Source of the DNA: Eutreptiella sp. 'Long Island Sound 2002'
Taxonomy: Eukaryota > Euglenozoa > Euglenophyceae > Eutreptiales > Eutreptiaceae
DNA: 64,000 bases
Direction of reading: 5' to 3'
Assembly: GCA_964036045.1 (NCBI GenBank)
Contig: CAXIWF010000729.1
Span: forward strand, 1 to 64,000
A program made the position numbers and the translations under genes. Under the pieces are notes generated by a model. It was not told the origin of the DNA. It ran no database searches and saw nothing but the letters and a program-made list of their open reading frames with translations. This document shows, piece after piece, positions 60,747 to 64,000 of the stretch (positions within the stretch are counted from its first letter, which is position 1; each line of letters begins with the position of its first letter).

Positions 60747-60782
60747 GAGACCGGTTTCGGCCCAACACTAGGCCCTCATCAG
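60747..60782 (-). ncRNA. Hammerhead-ribozyme-like core in the 5' pLTR
   Basis: Same sequence as 57112-57147, 3,635 bp away. Cleavage at both sites would release a unit-length RNA of the element. Confidence 0.5.
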
Positions 60783-61001
60783 TCTGAGCGTGAGATAACA
60801 AAGGATATTCAAAAAGACATTCTTTATCTCACATCATTGCGTGTATCACACATGCAGACATCCGTCATTTTACTGGCGTGTTCCATCTGGTGTATTATAC
60901 ATCTGGTTCACTGACTTCACTGAAAATACATGTGCATAGCGCAGGAATTGCATTCACAAATATTCAAAACACATGATATTTTGGCAGTGTGCGCGACCTG
61001 T

Positions 61002-61175
61002 TCAGGCGACGCGGCGGCGCTTACTCTGGCTGCAATTGCCATTTTCAGCTGCTGCCCTGCAATTCAACAACAGGCTGGCATCCATAGACAAACTGTCTGC
61101 AGCTGGCTGGACATTCCCCAGATCATTCAGGGTTTTTACCAGCGCTCTGTGCCAGCGCTTCCTGAGATTTGGCTG
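61002..61175 (-). pseudogene. Reverse transcriptase C-terminal fragment
   Basis: Encodes the same final 58 residues as 57367-57540 (through SKRRRVA), cut off from the catalytic domain by 5' truncation of the upstream copy. Not expected to make a functional protein. Confidence 0.85.
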
Positions 61176-61370
61176 CGCGCGCGCGCGACCAAAAACTCGG
61201 TAATAACCGCCCCAACCGCCAAATCTGAGTTGATATTCGGATTCAGCGACATCAAAATAGGGGGGGGGGGTACTAGTTTACCCATGTAGGTCCCCAGGGG
61301 GTCCTGCTCTAACACCACCCCAAAAGGGGTATCCCCATTCGTGGTGAGGAACGGGCAGAGCCTACCGAGT
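61176..61370. mobile_element. Right half of the 395-bp inverted-end element (copy 4, truncated)
   Basis: Corresponds to 11615-11808. The left terminal repeat and the 5S gene upstream are missing because the retroelement junction lies at the (CG)n tract. Confidence 0.6.
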
Positions 61371-61607
61371 CGGTAATAGTCACCCATATCCTAAAATGAG
61401 CTATTGACACAGTAAACCCCCCCTATTTCGGGGTCGCTGAGTCCAAAACGTCACTCATTTTGCGAATCCGAGACGGTGGCGTCGAGCTATGGGGGAGGGG
61501 GGTCCTAACGAGCGGTGGGGGGTCCGAAAAACCCCCCCTCCAAAATGCGTTCGCATAAGGGCGCTGTCACAAGGACGTTATGCTACGCACATCCTTCTTG
61601 GAGGCAC

Positions 61608-61705
61608 ACTTTCTGAGCGTCTATTTTTTTTCGGTATATACTCGCTCCTTACTAGGCAGCTTTGGTGCTTTCAGCGCCACTTTGTGGAGGCCAATGGGCC
61701 AATCT
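61608..61705 (+). ncRNA. Spliced-leader RNA, leader variant U11C (copy 4)
   Basis: The exon is 61608-61633 with C at 61618 (CTGAGCGTCT instead of CTGAGTGTCT). This turns a U-A pair of the GAGTGT/ATACTC stem into C/A and would alter the leader on mRNAs. Donor GT, the GGTGCT hairpin, Sm-like site and 3' hairpin are intact. There is no linked 5S gene; the upstream neighbour is now the retroelement. It may be a decaying copy. Confidence 0.9.
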
Positions 61706-61915
61706 CCTTCCAAAACCAAAGTCCTCTCCACTGGAGTCCGGATCATAGGCTCAAGCTCAGCACCCACCATTTACTCCGCACACATCCGCACACATGTCCC
61801 TCCCCTTTGCGTAACACCCTGCCCTTCCTTCCCTGGTGGTATCGCGGCATGCGCTGCCCCGCCCCTTCCGCCCCTCCCCCCTAGGGGAGTAGGGTTTGTC
61901 CATGTCCCTTGTGCG

Positions 61916-62115
61916 CAGGAGACAATGGGGTGGGGTGGGGTGGGGGGGTGCATGCGCGCAGTTGAGGCCGCGGTCACATTTTGTCGGCCCATTTGTGTGT
62001 GCTTCTTGCTTACTTGGGCCCTGGTTCCCCGTTTGCAGGGTATCTTTGTCTGATTGTGCCCCATGTGCGGCGCTTAACGGCCGAATCTGTTCGTTGCTGG
62101 CCCGTTCGGACGCGG
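61916..62115. repeat. G-rich block, right copy (copy 4)
   Basis: Counterpart of 12354-12553; the left partner was lost. Confidence 0.85.
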
Positions 62116-63161
62116 ACAATGATTTGTGCCATGTGATGTTTTTTCCAATCTGTTGCATTCGGTGACGTTGCCGATCGATGTGCACAGTGATACGCTGTAT
62201 GGAGAGTGTTGTCCTGGGGACAGCTTGTTTTTTGGGCTTCTAGTCAGCTTTGCTGGGAGTTTTGTTTTGTATTCTTTGCACCATGTCGTGCTGTGAGCAA
62301 TGTGTTGTGTCTTGTGCGCAGTGCTGTCTATTGCAAGCTGTATCCAAAAACTTCCATGGTGCAGAACAAAGGTCTCATTGAAGCTCATGTTTTTCGCACA
62401 TGGCCGCCATGGCACCTTCTTAGGAGCTAGATCTTCCTCTGAGTGTGCTGAGACCATCCCGCCCCCCTCCTGGACAAGAATCTTAGAGATTCCAAATGTG
62501 CACATGCCTCTACAATGCCACATACCTTCGGGAAATCCTTCTGTGTAACCCGCATAGGCCTGTACGCAAAGGCTAAAAAGGATTTCAAAAATTTGCTGAA
62601 CGAGGAATCTCAACAACCCTAGCTCCTTGAGGGAATATATGAATGGTCCAAATGCTCGATCTAGCCATAATTCAAAGGCAGGAAATACATTCTAAACTGT
62701 AAGCCACAAATTATCATAACTATTGCAACTTTCCTCAACCTCTTTTGTCCGCAAAAATCTTGACGCAGTGATATTGCAGGTAGTAAAGACGTATCACTAT
62801 TACTATCGCAAAAAGGAATGTCGAAGTGGTCCACTTCACGGTTCAAAAAATCCTAGTTTGTTGCGTGACGATGTTACAAATTTTGTACATACCATTGTCT
62901 GTTGGAAACAGAACACTGCATGTGTCCTGTGTGCTACAAAACCGCGGCTGCCAAAGTACTGCATGATTCGATGCTCAACAACTTACCAAAATGTCAAACC
63001 CATAGCAGATGAGGTATGGGATCAAATTGTCCTAACCAATTTTGAGAAACATCCCAGATGTCCCCAATATCCTAGTGAGTTTAAAATACAATATCACAAT
63101 CTTCTACACAACCATAGATCTATCAAGGCTGCGCATCCCGATGGCTAACCCGTACGAAATG
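62116..63161. other. Unassigned spacer (copy 4)
   Basis: Counterpart of 12554-13600. It shares AAAAAGGATTTC (near 62575) with copy 3 rather than the GGAGTTC of copies 1 and 2, hinting at closer ancestry with copy 3. No gene recognised. Confidence 0.55.
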
Positions 63162-64000
63162 AAAAGCGCGCCAACGAATGTCCTAAGTCGTGTTTGAGAA
63201 AACGATCCTAAGTCCGAATGCAGAAAAGATCCTAATGATTCTAATTATCATAAAAGTCCTAACCAGGCGAACATGTTGCGATGAGTCATTGTCAAAGATA
63301 TGGAAAAATAGGTTATCCTTATCCTAGAACCTCTGTCTAACGCGTGGAAAAAACATCCTAAGTATCCTGAACATCCCCAGCCTTTGGGACAGAACGTTAG
63401 GGCTAGGAAACATCCTAACTATGCCAAGTACTGAATATTCCTCGATAACACCAACGAATATACTACATATCCTAAGCGTGGTTACAATTACGGTTGTCAT
63501 GAGTTATTTGCCATCACTACACATGCAAAATGTAAAAAGAACGATATTCTAACTCCTGTTGGAGAAAATATCCTAAATATCTTCAACTGACTGAACATTT
63601 GTTCTCAAAAATATCCCAAATATCCCAAGTACTTTGTGTGGCTCCGGGCATGTAATTATCCTAAACCTCCTGACCTGGCAAACATGTTGCGATGGGTCAT
63701 TGTCAAAGAGATGGATAAACCGGTTAGCCTTAGCCTAAAAACACTGTCTAATTTGTGCAAAAAACATCCTAAGTATCCTAAATGTCCTCAACTTTTGGGA
63801 CTGAAAGTTGGGGCTTTTTTTTGCACTGAACGGCGCCTTTTGTGGCTGGCCAGGCCCACTGAAAGTTGGGGCTAGCAAACATCTTTAATGTGCTAAGTAC
63901 TCCACTTTCTTCGATAACAGCAAGGAATATCTTAAATATCCTAAGAGTGGTTACAAGTACGGTTGTGATGAGGAATTTGCCATTACTATACATGAAAAAT
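63162..64000. repeat. Degenerate TATCCTAA-rich array (copy 4, runs off the window)
   Basis: Counterpart of 13600-14380, interrupted by the insert at 63816-63857. Confidence 0.8.
63816..63857 (-). mobile_element. 42-nt A-tailed mini-retroposon, second insertion
   Basis: Same body as the insert at 36534-36575 and a run of eight T on plus (A-tail on minus). The target duplication here is ACTGAAAGTTGGGGCT (63800-63815 and 63858-63873), single at about 14238-14253 in copy 1. The two targets are unrelated, so these are independent insertions of one source. Confidence 0.87.

Larger units (their letters stand above)
56943..61175 (-). mobile_element. Penelope-like retroelement (whole element plus partial upstream copy)
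   Basis: The element reads right to left. From its 5' side: a partial upstream copy (60603-61175) that is the 3' portion of the same element, then ORF1 and ORF2, then the 3' repeat (56968-57540) and a short-repeat tail to 56943. This head-to-tail layout with terminal direct repeats (pLTRs), the PLE-type reverse transcriptase and a hammerhead-like core in each repeat fit the Penelope-like order. No GIY-YIG endonuclease is visible. The repeats look identical, so the insertion appears recent. The left flank is minisatellite and the right flank is the (CG)n tract inside the 5S-SL spacer, so the flanks do not restore a simple empty site. Confidence 0.85.
60603..61175 (-). repeat. 573-bp terminal direct repeat (pLTR), 5' copy
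   Basis: It is the 3' end of a 5'-truncated upstream element copy and probably supplies the promoter for the full element. It ends at 61175 (TTTGGCTG), where (CG)n and the truncated fourth 5S/SL unit begin. Confidence 0.93.

Noticed and set aside
56968-61175. LTR retrotransposon
   Set aside because: There is no TG...CA end, primer-binding site, polypurine tract, protease or integrase. The RT is of Penelope type and its coding region runs into the repeat.
7358-64000. tRNA and U snRNA genes
   Set aside because: I looked for T-loop GGTTCGANNCC-like boxes and U5/U6 signature loops in the unit spacers and found none that held up. A covariance search would settle it.

Overview
The window is eukaryotic nuclear DNA, almost certainly from a euglenid (Euglena or a close relative). 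The deciding evidence is four genes for the Euglena-type spliced-leader (SL) RNA, each with a 26-nt leader followed at once by a GT splice donor. Three of them lie about 650 bp downstream of a eukaryotic 5S rRNA gene. I know SL/5S linkage from memory as a reported Euglena arrangement. The genus assignment is an inference from these RNAs; no protein gene in the window supports it independently.

Layout. (1) Long C-rich minisatellite arrays of a 158-bp monomer, apparently an old dimer of about 79 bp, are divided by a 287-bp linker into higher-order units. These fill 1-7357, 17023-27321, 37045-39889 and 49551-56942. (2) A complex unit of about 9.7 kb occurs three times almost identically, at 7358-17022, 27322-37044 and 39890-49550. 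A fourth, left-truncated copy starts at 61176 and runs off the window end. Each full unit holds, in order: unassigned spacer with a perfect 14-bp hairpin, a TGACACACA-type minisatellite, a 181-bp tandem repeat, a 150-bp direct duplication, a G-rich block, the 5S rRNA gene with its T-run terminator, a 395-bp element with 24-bp inverted ends, the SL RNA gene, a second G-rich block, a degenerate TATCCTAA-rich array ending in a large palindrome, a 12-bp minisatellite, and two linkers in inverted orientation. (3) A retroelement at 56943-61175 on the minus strand joins a minisatellite array on its left to the truncated fourth unit on its right.

The retroelement is the only convincing protein-coding locus. 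It has a coiled-coil/basic ORF1 and a 756-aa reverse transcriptase with the motif set of Penelope-like elements (PLEs). The two ORFs are joined by a 4-nt ATGA stop/start overlap. The element has 573-bp direct terminal repeats (pLTRs), and each repeat carries a hammerhead-ribozyme-like core. I see no GIY-YIG endonuclease. Its insertion coincides with loss of the segment that carries the 5S gene in the other copies.

The functional content is therefore RNA: 5S rRNA (translation) and SL RNA (donor for trans-splicing leaders onto mRNAs). Two of the four SL genes carry leader substitutions and a third has a 4-nt deletion in its intron part. A 42-nt A-tailed insert with 15-17-bp target duplications occurs at two unrelated sites, marking recent retroposition. 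The many long His/Pro/Thr-rich ORFs across the minisatellite are best read as a by-product of a repeat strand that lacks stop codons, not as genes.
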